Assembly: GCA_046329575.1 (NCBI GenBank) | Contig: JAXLUJ010000003.1 | Span: 124,001 to 188,000, forward strand | Origin: UBA1941 sp046329575 | GTDB lineage: Bacteria > Bacteroidota > Bacteroidia > Chitinophagales > LD1 | Direction of reading: 5' to 3' | Length of the DNA: 64,000 nucleotides | Shown: piece by piece, positions 18,549 through 27,268 of the stretch | Layout: every line of letters starts with the position of its first letter | How positions within the stretch are numbered: the first letter of the stretch is position 1 | Notes under the pieces: generated by a model | Databases searched by the model: none | What the model was told of the DNA's origin: nothing | What the model saw: the letters and a program-made list of their open reading frames with translations, nothing else | Position numbers and translations under genes: made by a program

Positions 18549-20371
18549 TATACCGGAAGATAAACCGAGAATATAGCGCCTTTCCCTTCTTTACTGCTCA
18601 ATTCGATACGGCCATGCAGGCGGTCAACAATTTTTTTGCAAAGCGTGAGGCCCATGCCCGTTCCATCAAACTCGGTGCGTTTATGAAGCCGTTGAAAAAT
18701 CTTGAAAATGCGATCGTGATATTTTTTATCGATCCCAATTCCGTTGTCTTTAAAATCAATTCTGTGAAAATCGTTCTCCAGAGTATAGGTAACTTTAACT
18801 ACCGGTTTTTCACTATGGTTGAATTTAATTCCATTCACAATAAGATTTTCAAACAATCTTCTTAACTGTGATGGCGGACCAAAAACTTCTCCTGACCTCA
18901 CTAAAATCACCTCAGCATTCTTTTCGGAAAGGAAGGTGTGAAGATTAGCGCGCACATCCTTCAGTAAGTTTTCAAGCGAAACTGATCGCGAATCTTCACT
19001 GGCATTTACAGCGCCGCTGTAATCAAGCAGATCGTGGATCACGCGATCCATACGCGTGGCGCTTTCTGAAATAAAATCAGTGTATTCACGGATTTGCGGT
19101 TCCTGACTGCCGCTCATTCTGCGCTGAAGTAATTCTGCAAAACTTTTAATGGAACGTAGAGGTTCGCGAAGATCATGAGCCGCAGCGTGAACAAACTGCT
19201 CCAAATCGTGGTTCACCGCTTCCAACTTACGGATGTAGTTACGGATTTGCCGCTGCTTTTCCTCTTCAAAAAGGGCCGCATTTTCTTTTTGATCGCTAGT
19301 GGCCTTTGCCAATGCGTAATTGATAGATTTCTTTTTATCGTCGTTATGAATAGCGTTGTTATATACGATCCAGCAATTCTGATATTTGTATGCCTTTTCG
19401 AAATCGCCACGGGCCTCTGCAATTTTGCGCAGGGCGTCGTACAATTCGCAAAGCAGTTGATCGTTCTCGCTGTGCTGCAGAATGTCAAATGCCTCATGAA
19501 GATATTGAAGAGCCAATTCTTCCTTACCCGATTCGAAGCTAACGTTACCTAGGTTAATGAGCGCTACTGCCAAATGATATTTTTCATTAAGCATGCGATA
19601 TTTCCCTAAGGCTTTTTTCATTAGTTCGAAGCCTTTTTCGTAATCGCCTGTTTTCAGGTAAATCAGCCCCATGTTGTTAATGGCGCGTGCGATGCCTGCT
19701 TCGTCGTTCAAACCCTCAAAAAGTTCAATGGAACGCTGATGGAATTGTACGGCCTTTTCATATTCGCCTTCATTAAAATAATATATGGCATAACCATCAT
19801 TGCAGAGTGCAATGCCCCGAACAGAACCCACTTCGGTATAAAGCGCCATGGCCTGATCGAGATAATGCAGCCTCAGGAAATTATTTTCGTTTGAATTATT
19901 TAGAATGGCGAGATTGTAGAAAACATGCGCCATGTCTTCCTTATCGGTAAACTGCGGCGATTCAATTTTACGCAACCACGAAAGCGCTTCCTGATAGTAC
20001 ACTTCGGCTTCACTCATTCTACCAAAAAAATACTGACTAATGCCCATTAAACGGTAAGCCAGCGCAACTTTCGAAAAAGGCAATTCGCCCGAATGTTGAA
20101 GCGCTTTCCGGCAATGATCTACAGCGCCGGAATAATCCTGAGAAATATACAGGAAGAATCGCGCCAGTTCGATATGGGCCAAAGCAATTTCCTTACGATG
20201 GTTTCCTTTGATAGCAAGTGATAACGCCTGAGTAGCATATTCCAGCGCTGGTGTTTCGCGATTGGTATTTAAACGCGCAGCCAGTTCGAGGCATGCAGGC
20301 AATGCCACTTCAAGTTGCTCTTGCTGAGCAGCTTCCAGCAACTCCCCAATATTTTTTTCGGTAACCAGCAT
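18548..20371 (-). CDS. Cytoplasmic TPR sensor histidine kinase
   Basis: A 607-residue kinase without signal peptide or membrane helix. Residues about 1-340 are tetratricopeptide repeats (AIARAINNMGLIYLKTGDYEKGFEL is one clear unit), followed by a coiled coil (about 345-385). The dimerisation domain has the H-box AAAHDLREPLRSIKSF; the ATPase domain has the N-box LIVNGIKFNHSE, the G1 box DNGIGI and the G2 box GTGMGLTLCKKI. The HDLREPLR box is that of phytochrome-type (HWE-unlike) kinases. No response regulator is adjacent, so the partner is unknown; TPRs probably bind a protein signal. Confidence 0.9.
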   Translation of the reverse strand: MLVTEKNIGELLEAAQQEQLEVALPACLELAARLNTNRETPALEYATQALSLAIKGNHRKEIALAHIELARFFLYISQDYSGAVDHCRKALQHSGELPFSKVALAYRLMGISQYFFGRMSEAEVYYQEALSWLRKIESPQFTDKEDMAHVFYNLAILNNSNENNFLRLHYLDQAMALYTEVGSVRGIALCNDGYAIYYFNEGEYEKAVQFHQRSIELFEGLNDEAGIARAINNMGLIYLKTGDYEKGFELMKKALGKYRMLNEKYHLAVALINLGNVSFESGKEELALQYLHEAFDILQHSENDQLLCELYDALRKIAEARGDFEKAYKYQNCWIVYNNAIHNDDKKKSINYALAKATSDQKENAALFEEEKQRQIRNYIRKLEAVNHDLEQFVHAAAHDLREPLRSIKSFAELLQRRMSGSQEPQIREYTDFISESATRMDRVIHDLLDYSGAVNASEDSRSVSLENLLKDVRANLHTFLSEKNAEVILVRSGEVFGPPSQLRRLFENLIVNGIKFNHSEKPVVKVTYTLENDFHRIDFKDNGIGIDKKYHDRIFKIFQRLHKRTEFDGTGMGLTLCKKIVDRLHGRIELSSKEGKGAIFSVYLPV

Positions 20372-20477
20372 ACAACCACCGCCTTCCTTTCAAATTTATA
20401 CGAAAAAACAGAGCCACCAACCGCATCCTTTTCAGAAAGGGGTACCTACCAGCCTGTTAACCTTTTTTAAATACTAT

Positions 20478-20485
20478 TACGTTTG
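20478..20485 (+). promoter_or_regulatory. Bacteroidota -7 promoter element
   Basis: TACGTTTG matches TAnnTTTG and lies 24 bases before the dsbD start codon, implying a very short leader. A -33 TTG is not clear. Confidence 0.5.
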
Positions 20486-20508
20486 CCCGATACCATTACT
20501 TTTATCGA

Positions 20509-22512
20509 ATGAAAAATGCGGTACTGTTTCTCTGCTTTTTACTGTTTGCTTTCCATTCCGGCGCGCAGGTTGCCGATCCGGTTCATTGGACGTGGAAAAG
20601 CGAGAAAATTAACGATAATGAGTTCAAGATCATTTTCGATGCCAAAATTGACAAGCCATGGCACACTTACAGCATGTTCATTGGTGAAGGCGGACCGGTA
20701 AAAACGTCGTTTAATTTTGAAAAGAACAGCAATGTTGAATTGCTGGGGAAAATGACCGAAACGGGCGAAAAGGTGCATGATGGAATGGATGATGTTTTCG
20801 GCATTCCGGTAAAATCGTTTGAAGGCAGCGCGCATTTTGAACAGCGGATTCGTTTAAAAGGCAATACGGTTTTGAAAGGCACATTTGAGTTTATGGCCTG
20901 CGACGATAAAAGTTGTCTGCCGCCAGATATGCGCGATTTCAGCCTTAGCCTTACGGCTGATTCAAAAAAAAAAATAACTGAAGATACCGTTAAGACCGAA
21001 GTGGAGGCTTCGGTTCCGGCACCTCAGGATAGCGCCTCTATTGAACCGATTCAAACCTCAGGCGGAATTTGTGATGTGCCGATAAAAGGTTTTCGCAAAG
21101 ACTATTTTGGCGCTCCTTTGCATGAATGCGGTAAACAGCTGTCGCAACTTTCGCTTTGGGACGCTTTGATTCAGGGTTTTTTGTTTGGGTTGCTGGCGCT
21201 GTTCACGCCCTGCGTTTTTCCGATGATTCCCTTAACGGTGAGCTTGTTTACCAAGCGCGCCGAAAGCCGTACGAAAGGCATTGCAGATGCGCTCACGTAT
21301 GCCGCAAGCATTGTGCTCATCTACTTTTTGCTGTCGTTGCCGTTTGTGTTACTAGGCGCTTCGGGCGATACGCTGAACGACTTTTCTACCGGAACCTGGT
21401 ATAACGTTTTCATGTTCATCTTGCTGGTGGTTTTCGCACTCTCGTTTCTGGGGCTGTACGACATCAGCCTGCCGTCGTTCTTAGGCACCAAAACGGATGC
21501 GGCTGCCGATAAAGGAGGAAAAATCGGCATCTTCTTTATGGCGCTTACTCTAGCCATTGTTTCTTTCTCCTGCACCGGTCCGCTAATCGGAACTTTGCTC
21601 GGGAATCTGATTGGAACCGATGGCGGAAAAATTAAACTGGTGGTGGGCATGACATCTTTCGGATTTGCATTGGCATTGCCTTTTGCGCTGTTTGCACTTT
21701 TCCCCACACTGCTGAATCGTTTGCCAAGAAGTGGCGGATGGATGGATACCTTCAAAGCATTACTGGGTTTTCTGGAGCTGGCTTTTGCGGTTAAATTTAT
21801 ATCGAATGCCGATTTGGTTTCGCATTGGGGAATTGTAAAACGCGAAATCTTTTTGGGGCTTTGGGCCTTTATTGGTTTGATGTTCTTTTTTTATTGCATT
21901 GGCGGAATTCAGTTTAAACAGGAATACAGCGAAAAAAGAACTTCCCCCTTTAAGCTGGTACTGGCGTTGCTGGCGTTGGTATTCACCGGTTATTCGGTAT
22001 ATGGAATTTACGGAAACGATACGCCGCTTTTTAGTGGTTTTCCGCCGCCAAAGTTTTATTCGATCAGCAAATGCAGCGGTGATTGTCCGCTGGAACTCCA
22101 ATGTTACCACGATTACTGCGAAGCCATGGAAGCGGCGCGGCGCGAACACAAACCGGTGCTGATCGACTTCACCGGATGGGCGTGCGTGAATTGCCGGAAA
22201 ATGGAAGAAAATGTGTGGAGCAAAAAGGAAGTGTACAACATCATCAAAGACAAATACATTTTATTGTCGTTGTACGTAGATGACAAAAAACCACTTGCTG
22301 AATCGGAACAATACACTTCGCCTGTAACCGGCAAATTGATCAAGACGGTAGGCAACAAATGGAGCGATTTTGAAATCAGTTGTTTCCGCAACAACTCGCA
22401 ACCATATTACGTCCTAATTGATACGAACGAAAAATTACTGAACGATCCACGGGGCTATACACCCAATGTGGAAGAATACCGGCAGTTTCTGGAATGCGGA
22501 TTTGGAAAGTGA
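20509..22512 (+). CDS. dsbD: Thiol:disulfide interchange protein DsbD family
   Basis: DsbD carries electrons from cytoplasmic thioredoxin to periplasmic thiols. The 667 residues show a signal peptide (ends FHSGAQ), an N-terminal DsbD-like beta domain (about 25-150, with ACDDKSCLPPD), an eight-helix CcdA-like membrane domain (about 215-490; the redox cysteines in LFTPCVFPMIP and SFSCTGPLIG) and a C-terminal thioredoxin domain with a Cys559-Val-Asn-Cys562 site. All three modules needed for the electron relay are present. The N-terminal module binds downstream targets. The gene is divergent from the kinase. Confidence 0.9.
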   Translation: MKNAVLFLCFLLFAFHSGAQVADPVHWTWKSEKINDNEFKIIFDAKIDKPWHTYSMFIGEGGPVKTSFNFEKNSNVELLGKMTETGEKVHDGMDDVFGIPVKSFEGSAHFEQRIRLKGNTVLKGTFEFMACDDKSCLPPDMRDFSLSLTADSKKKITEDTVKTEVEASVPAPQDSASIEPIQTSGGICDVPIKGFRKDYFGAPLHECGKQLSQLSLWDALIQGFLFGLLALFTPCVFPMIPLTVSLFTKRAESRTKGIADALTYAASIVLIYFLLSLPFVLLGASGDTLNDFSTGTWYNVFMFILLVVFALSFLGLYDISLPSFLGTKTDAAADKGGKIGIFFMALTLAIVSFSCTGPLIGTLLGNLIGTDGGKIKLVVGMTSFGFALALPFALFALFPTLLNRLPRSGGWMDTFKALLGFLELAFAVKFISNADLVSHWGIVKREIFLGLWAFIGLMFFFYCIGGIQFKQEYSEKRTSPFKLVLALLALVFTGYSVYGIYGNDTPLFSGFPPPKFYSISKCSGDCPLELQCYHDYCEAMEAARREHKPVLIDFTGWACVNCRKMEENVWSKKEVYNIIKDKYILLSLYVDDKKPLAESEQYTSPVTGKLIKTVGNKWSDFEISCFRNNSQPYYVLIDTNEKLLNDPRGYTPNVEEYRQFLECGFGK

Positions 22513-22675
22513 TAACCGATGATAAAAAGTTAAGCTGTTTTTGGCAACAGCATTCTTCCATAAAATGTTACTCAAAATTGGTTCGGTTAGAAATTATTAC
22601 CAACCGCGGTAGGTACTGTCTTAAAATCCAAATCAAACGAAATATTTATTTTCGTTCCGCTGCCCGTTTAACAAG

Positions 22676-23752
22676 TTAAACGGTGACTTCGGGTATGCCC
22701 CTTCTTGTTAAGGGGCTACTTTTTTTCTCTTCCTTTTGGATGATTTCGGCATGGTTATATTGAGGATCAAACAGTTCGTTTTTGGTCCATAAAGCGAACA
22801 TCAACAACAACAATTTCCTTTGAACCGCCACATAGCTCTTCATTTTTACCTTGTGTCGGTCAAAAGTTCGAGCATATAGATTTGCAAATGGCGCCACACC
22901 AAAACGGACTACACATAACGCTGGCATATGCAGAATTCTTCTTACATGGGCGTTTCCAGCTTTCGATACATGCGATTTTCCTGTGGTCATACCCGAATCG
23001 TGCTGAATAATTTCATAGCCACAATATTTTAATAACTGGCCGCGGCTCTTAATAAGAGCGAAGGCATTGGTTTCAGCCAACACCACGGCGGTGGTAAGCA
23101 GTCCGACACCTTTAATCGACATTACCTTCAACGCTCTTTCATAAATATCAGGATTGCTTTTCAGCAATTGCTTTATCTCTTGCTCCAATTGCTTTATCTG
23201 CTTATTATAAAAGTTTAGCTCGCTCTTTAACTGCGCCAAAACCTCTTTGTCAGTATGCATGGCGTTCTTTAACGCATGAATCTGATTGTTGGTAATCGTC
23301 TTCTTCATGTTCAAACTTTCATGGCGTCGGGTTTTTGCGCGTAAACGCAATATGAACGGATCCATGGGTTGCCAAACCGGCAAGCATTGTTCTGCTCCCA
23401 TTTTTGCCAGACCAGCCGCATCAATCTTATCCGTCTTGCTTTTATAGCCTGAGGATTGAAAATGAGCCTTTGTGCGAGTAGGTAACATCACGGAAACCGA
23501 ATAACCGGCTTCATGCAGATACATCGCACAGTTTTCGTGGTACACGCCCGTAGCTTCCATCGTTATCACCAGAGGTATTTCCACATCGCGACGATACTTC
23601 ACGATCCAGTTTACCAAAGCCTTAAATCCCGAGGCGTTTTGATTAAAACGATGGTTGCGGAGTACACTAAAAACTTGGCGCTGGTCAATAGTGCCCAAAC
23701 ACACATCGATATACTTCATGGAAATATCGATGCCTAAAGAATACTTTAACAT
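22676..23752 (-). CDS. IS110 family transposase (DEDD)
   Basis: A 358-residue recombinase with the RuvC-like N-terminal domain (SLGIDISMKYIDVCLG with the first catalytic Asp; MEATGVYHE; SKTDKIDAAGLAKMG) and the C-terminal transposase domain (SIKGVGLLTTAVVLAET; KYCGYEIIQHDSGMTTGKSHVSKAGNAHVRRIL), which carries the catalytic serine. I chose the ATG at 23752 because the usual IS110 N-terminus begins there; an upstream ATG adds 18 non-conserved residues. IS110 elements move by bridge-RNA guided recombination. The gene looks intact. Confidence 0.92.
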   Translation of the reverse strand: MLKYSLGIDISMKYIDVCLGTIDQRQVFSVLRNHRFNQNASGFKALVNWIVKYRRDVEIPLVITMEATGVYHENCAMYLHEAGYSVSVMLPTRTKAHFQSSGYKSKTDKIDAAGLAKMGAEQCLPVWQPMDPFILRLRAKTRRHESLNMKKTITNNQIHALKNAMHTDKEVLAQLKSELNFYNKQIKQLEQEIKQLLKSNPDIYERALKVMSIKGVGLLTTAVVLAETNAFALIKSRGQLLKYCGYEIIQHDSGMTTGKSHVSKAGNAHVRRILHMPALCVVRFGVAPFANLYARTFDRHKVKMKSYVAVQRKLLLLMFALWTKNELFDPQYNHAEIIQKEEKKSSPLTRRGIPEVTV

Positions 23753-23821
23753 AAAAGGTACTTTTTGGTTAAAAAATATGCCTGAAAAAATCTTCTCTGT
23801 CGTCATCTCTCATCCTTATAG

Positions 23822-23978
23822 CGTATACAGTTATCAAAACTGTTACTTGGGTACTGTTGCGACTCCGGAGAAGAGACCCGATGTGATTAAAACCTACCGC
23901 GGAGTATAGTCTTATCGACTTACAAGGGATTGAATGTGATTGTCACACCGGGTTCTCTCAAGCTCTACAAAGAAAATA
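23822..23978 (-). ncRNA. Candidate IS110 bridge RNA (seekRNA)
   Basis: This is the non-coding leader of the IS110 transposase, where IS110-group elements are known to encode their guide RNA. 23872-23886 and 23943-23958 form a 15-bp stem with one bulge. The one mismatch is A-C on the plus strand, which becomes a G-U wobble if the minus strand is transcribed, as the transposase is. The 56-base loop holds CCGCGGTAGGT (minus strand), complementary to the DNA at the downstream end of the element (22604-22614). A second hairpin (ACAGTT / AACTGT, 23827-23843) lies nearer the gene. Transcript ends are not known. Confidence 0.55.
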
Positions 23979-24004
23979 GTATCGTTTCAAACAAAAGCAA
24001 AGAT

Positions 24005-24300
24005 ATGAGGGATGGTAGCGGAAAGCCCGGAAGCCGCGCCACTGCTGCCTTTCAAGGTTCACAAACGTTAGGCCGCGGCTGAGGACTTGCAGCGAACAGC
24101 CCGGCATCCGCAAAAAATAAAAATCCCGTTTAGGGTATATTCATGAAACAACGCCATTTCAAATTACGAATTCCGAAGAGGAGGATGATCAAGCAATACA
24201 CGCCTGATTCATTTCGTAATTCGTAATTTTTCATTCGTAATTCCTATGCTGCGGCTTGCGGGCTTTCCGCTCCATCGCTGCCGCGGGGCAACACACTTGC
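24005..24300. repeat. REP-like and palindromic repeats between the IS and radA
   Basis: No gene seen in 23981-24375. 24007-24115 holds GCCGCGGCTGAGGACTTGCAGCG, related in inverted form to 11400-11425. A palindromic AATTACGAATT... element lies at 24159-24243 and is preceded by TTCATGAAACAACGCCATTTC, also found before the copy at 11734. The tail GCTGCCGCGG resembles 11600-11620. Confidence 0.75.
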
Positions 24301-24375
24301 ATAATTATTTCATCACTCTAACAGGCTATCCAAAAAACAACAGCTATCAGCGCAGTTTGGCCGCGGTTTCCCATT

Positions 24376-25746
24376 TTACCCCGGAAACAATTCCTGAACC
24401 AGTTCTGAAATCTTCGACAGACCGCTGATCTGAATGTTGAATTTTGAAACGTCGATGCCTTTCAAATTGAATTTCGAAACAAAAATATTTTCAAAACCCA
24501 GTTTATCGGCCTCGGCAATGCGTTGGTCAATGCGGCTCACCGAGCGGATTTCGCCACTCAATCCGGTTTCGGCAGCAAAGGTGGTTTTTGCAGGAACCGG
24601 CCGGTCTTCATACGAGGATATCAGTGCGGCCATTACGGCCAAATCAATAGCCGGATCATCTACGCGCAATCCGCCGGCAATGTTGAGGAACACATCCTTG
24701 GTGCCAAAACGGAAATTGGCGCGTTTTTCCAGTACCGCCAGCAGCATATTTAGCCGGCGCACATCAAAGCCGGTGGCGCTGCGTTGCGGCGTTCCGTAAA
24801 AAGCGGGCGTAACCAACGCCTGCACTTCAATCAAAAACGGACGCATGCCTTCTATCATGGCGGCAATGGCTATGCCGCTGGGTTGTTCTTCGCGTTCAGT
24901 GAGCAGAATTTCAGAAGGATTCAATACCGGCCTCAGGCCGTTGCCCAGCATTTCATAAATCCCAATTTCAGAAGTGCTGCCAAAACGATTTTTGATGGTG
25001 CGAAGTATCCGGTAAGCGTAATGTCTGTCGCCTTCAAACTGCAGCACTGTGTCCACAATGTGTTCCAGCATTTTTGGCCCGGCAATGCTTCCATCTTTGG
25101 TAATATGCCCGATCAGAAAAACAGGAATACCCGATTCTTTCGCGAAACGCTGTACTTCGCCGGTGCACTCGCGGATTTGGGAGATACTTCCCGGCGGCGA
25201 ATCGATATAAACCGAATGCAAGGTTTGTACCGAATCCATGATGATAAGCTCAGGTTTCAGCAGGTCAGCTTGTTTGAAAACGGCCTGCGTATTGGTTTCG
25301 GTAAGCAAAAAGCAACTGTTGTTTTTGATGCCAATGCGTTCGGCGCGCATTTTAATTTGCCGTTCACTTTCTTCGCCGCTTACATACAACACCCGTTTGT
25401 TTTGCAACTGCGCCGCCAGTTGCAGCATCAAAGTAGATTTCCCAATTCCGGGTTCGCCGCCTATCAGCACCAGCGATCCTTCCACAATACCGCCGCCAAG
25501 CGCCCGGTTCAGCTCGGTGTCCAGCGTATCCACGCGCGAGGTTGCCGTATCTTCTACATCCTGAAGGGCAACAGGCACCAAAGTGGTTTTGGAACTGTAA
25601 TTTTTTTCTTTGGCTTTTGCCTCGTCTTTATCAATTACTTCTTCTACATAGGTGTTCCATTCGCCGCAAACCGGACATTTTCCAATCCATTTAGGCGACT
25701 GATTGCCACAACTTTGGCAGAAATAAACAGTTTTCGGCTTGGCCAT
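24376..25746 (-). CDS. radA: DNA repair protein RadA
   Basis: RadA is a hexameric DNA helicase that drives branch migration in recombinational repair. The 456 residues show an N-terminal zinc finger (Cys10, Cys13, Cys24, Cys27), Walker A GGEPGIGKST (96-105), Walker B LIIMDSVQT, the RadA-specific KNRFG motif (252-256), and a C-terminal Lon-protease-like domain (about 300-456) with GGLRVDDPAIDLAVMAALISSY. Length and order of domains match the family. It is the only gene on its strand here; no neighbour is functionally linked. Confidence 0.96.
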   Translation of the reverse strand: MAKPKTVYFCQSCGNQSPKWIGKCPVCGEWNTYVEEVIDKDEAKAKEKNYSSKTTLVPVALQDVEDTATSRVDTLDTELNRALGGGIVEGSLVLIGGEPGIGKSTLMLQLAAQLQNKRVLYVSGEESERQIKMRAERIGIKNNSCFLLTETNTQAVFKQADLLKPELIIMDSVQTLHSVYIDSPPGSISQIRECTGEVQRFAKESGIPVFLIGHITKDGSIAGPKMLEHIVDTVLQFEGDRHYAYRILRTIKNRFGSTSEIGIYEMLGNGLRPVLNPSEILLTEREEQPSGIAIAAMIEGMRPFLIEVQALVTPAFYGTPQRSATGFDVRRLNMLLAVLEKRANFRFGTKDVFLNIAGGLRVDDPAIDLAVMAALISSYEDRPVPAKTTFAAETGLSGEIRSVSRIDQRIAEADKLGFENIFVSKFNLKGIDVSKFNIQISGLSKISELVQELFPG

Positions 25747-25870
25747 TGTTACATTTTAAGTGTGAGGTGAAAAACAGGCCGCGAAGGAAATAAGATTTTA
25801 GTTGGTTTAAGTTTACGGCTTTGATTTGGGGATCCAAAACACCGGGATTTTAGGTTTTTCACATTTAGTG

Positions 25871-25899
25871 TTGGAATTTAGGTCTTTTTTCTATATTTG
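25871..25899 (+). promoter_or_regulatory. Bacteroidota promoter of the yceD-rpmF operon
   Basis: TTG at 25871-25873 and TATATTTG at 25892-25899 are separated by 18 bases, an excellent match to the Bacteroidota consensus (-33 TTG, -7 TAnnTTTG). Transcription would start about 40 bases before the GTG start codon of yceD. Confidence 0.75.
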
Positions 25900-25946
25900 C
25901 CGTCCCTTTTTCGGGAACGCCCTGGTGGCGAGGTATCTTTAATACG

Positions 25947-26486
25947 GTGGCCGTGAAAAATCTGAGGGAATTTTTGATTCCGTACGTGGGTTTAAAAGTG
26001 GGAATACACCGGTTTGAATACCAAATTACCGGCGATTTTTTCAGTTTTTTCCCCGATTCGCTGATTAGCGAGTGCAGTGTGAACGTAAAACTGGAACTCG
26101 AGAAAAAGGAAACGTTCTTTATGCTCAACTTTTTCATTGACGGCGCCGTGCGCGCTGCCTGTGATCTTTGTCTGGAGCCGTTCAACAAAGAAATTTTTGG
26201 CGACTATCAATGTCTGGTAAAATTTTCGGAAGAATTGGCAAAAGGGGCGAATGATGATGATGAAATCGTTTATATCTCGCGTGAGTCAGATTTTATTGAT
26301 GTGGCGCCGCTGATTTACGATTATATCAATGTTTGCATCCCGATACAACTTTGGGGCTGCAATGATCCGGGAAAAGAGCCGCAGTGCAATCAAACCGTGC
26401 TGAAGCATTTGAACAATGAAGAAGGAAAAGGAAAGAATGATGCCGACCCGCGTTGGGAAGGTTTGAAAGATTTTAATAAGAATTAG
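25947..26486 (+). CDS. YceD/DUF177 family protein
   Basis: A 179-residue DUF177 protein. DUF177 (YceD) genes usually precede rpmF, as here (21 bases apart), and YceD has been linked to 23S rRNA and ribosome assembly. Visible is the family pattern FLIPYVGLKVGIHRFEYQI, a short acidic-hydrophobic core, the CDLCLEPF cysteine pair (about 75) and an acidic EELAKGANDDDE region. The start is non-ATG: GTG at 25947 or GTG at 25953; no in-frame ATG fits better. Confidence 0.88.
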   Translation: MAVKNLREFLIPYVGLKVGIHRFEYQITGDFFSFFPDSLISECSVNVKLELEKKETFFMLNFFIDGAVRAACDLCLEPFNKEIFGDYQCLVKFSEELAKGANDDDEIVYISRESDFIDVAPLIYDYINVCIPIQLWGCNDPGKEPQCNQTVLKHLNNEEGKGKNDADPRWEGLKDFNKN

Positions 26487-26507
26487 TAACGCGATAAAAA
26501 ATAAGTT

Positions 26508-26696
26508 ATGCCAAATCCGAAGAAACGAATCTCGAAACAGAGAAGAGATAAAAGAAGGACGCACTACAAAGCAGAAGCGCCAACCGTTTCGGTTGATACT
26601 ATGAGCGGCGAAGGCCACCTGCGCCACCGTGCGCACTGGTCAGAAGATAAATTGATCTACCGCGGTAAAGTGGTGGTTGATAAATCGGCCAAGTAA
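26508..26696 (+). CDS. rpmF: 50S ribosomal protein L32
   Basis: A 62-residue basic protein with the L32 N-terminus MPNPKKRISKQRRDKRRTHY and the LRHRAHWSEDKLIYRGKVVV C-terminal half. It lacks the CxxC pairs of zinc-binding L32, so it is the zinc-free form, usual in Bacteroidota. It lies in an operon with yceD and ends at a strong terminator. Confidence 0.96.
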   Translation: MPNPKKRISKQRRDKRRTHYKAEAPTVSVDTMSGEGHLRHRAHWSEDKLIYRGKVVVDKSAK

Positions 26697-26714
26697 GCTT
26701 TGAATACTTTATTT

Positions 26715-26748
26715 AAAAAGGCTTGGGTAGCAATACCCAAGCCTTTTT
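26715..26748 (+). terminator. Rho-independent terminator of the rpmF operon
   Basis: AAAAAGGCTTGGGTA and TACCCAAGCCTTTTT form a perfect 15-bp stem with a GCAA loop (a stable tetraloop) and U-tract. Confidence 0.9.
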
Positions 26749-26804
26749 GCGTTATTATGTGATGGCAGCTACGGCTTCTTCTTCGTAAAAACTATATTTA
26801 CTAC

Positions 26805-27263
26805 ATGCAAAACAACGCAAAACCCGCCTCCAAAAAATTCGGCAGCATTGCTGTGATTGTGTTGCTGCTGCTGGTTTTCGGGGCATTTCGCTTTTACAAA
26901 TCCTGTAAAACAGCCCGCGAAATCAGTGCATCCAATTCACCCACAAACACTACCGCTAGTGATGGTCGGTTACAGCAAGTGATTCCGCCTGATGCTAAAC
27001 TGGTGTTTACGCGCCACGCCAAATGCCGTATGGCTTGCCGCCATATTACCGAAGAAAATATCCGTGAAGTGCTGCGCGAAGGTCATGTAAACGAAGAAAA
27101 ATCTAAAGCTGATAATGGCCGCTGCCCCACTTTCGCCATTGAAGATGCCATGAGCGACGGCACGCAATTGCGAATTGTTTTTGCCCGCTGTCCGCGTGAA
27201 GTAAAAGTGGTGACCTGCATCGATCGCACTCATGATTATACTTGCGATTGCGGTGATGAATAG
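26805..27263 (+). CDS. DUF4258 domain protein, membrane-anchored
   Basis: A 152-residue protein with a basic N-terminus, one hydrophobic segment (about 16-30, IAVIVLLLLVFGAFRF) and a Thr/Ser-rich spacer. The C-terminal DUF4258 domain has FTRHAKCRMACRHITEENIREVL and VVTCIDRTHDYTCDCGDE. DUF4258 is related to small RNase-like toxin folds (the RelE/BrnT-like HAKxRMxxR motif), but here there is no partner antitoxin and it is anchored and Cys-rich, so the role is unclear. It ends five bases before the next gene. Confidence 0.75.
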   Translation: MQNNAKPASKKFGSIAVIVLLLLVFGAFRFYKSCKTAREISASNSPTNTTASDGRLQQVIPPDAKLVFTRHAKCRMACRHITEENIREVLREGHVNEEKSKADNGRCPTFAIEDAMSDGTQLRIVFARCPREVKVVTCIDRTHDYTCDCGDE

Positions 27264-27268
27264 CTGGA

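Larger units (their letters stand above)
22613..23980 (-). mobile_element. IS110-family insertion sequence
   Basis: It contains one DEDD transposase gene and about 230 bases of non-coding leader, with no terminal inverted repeats, as expected for IS110. The ends are inferred, not certain: the GT core at 22613-22614 adjoins an 11-mer repeated, inverted, in the leader (23892-23902), and a GTATCGTTTCA at 23979 resembles GTATAGTCTTA at 23904. It lies in the spacer between dsbD and radA and disrupts no gene. Confidence 0.6.

Noticed and set aside
24784..25770. 328-codon plus frame across radA
   Set aside because: Antisense of radA, which has all zinc finger, Walker and KNRFG motifs.
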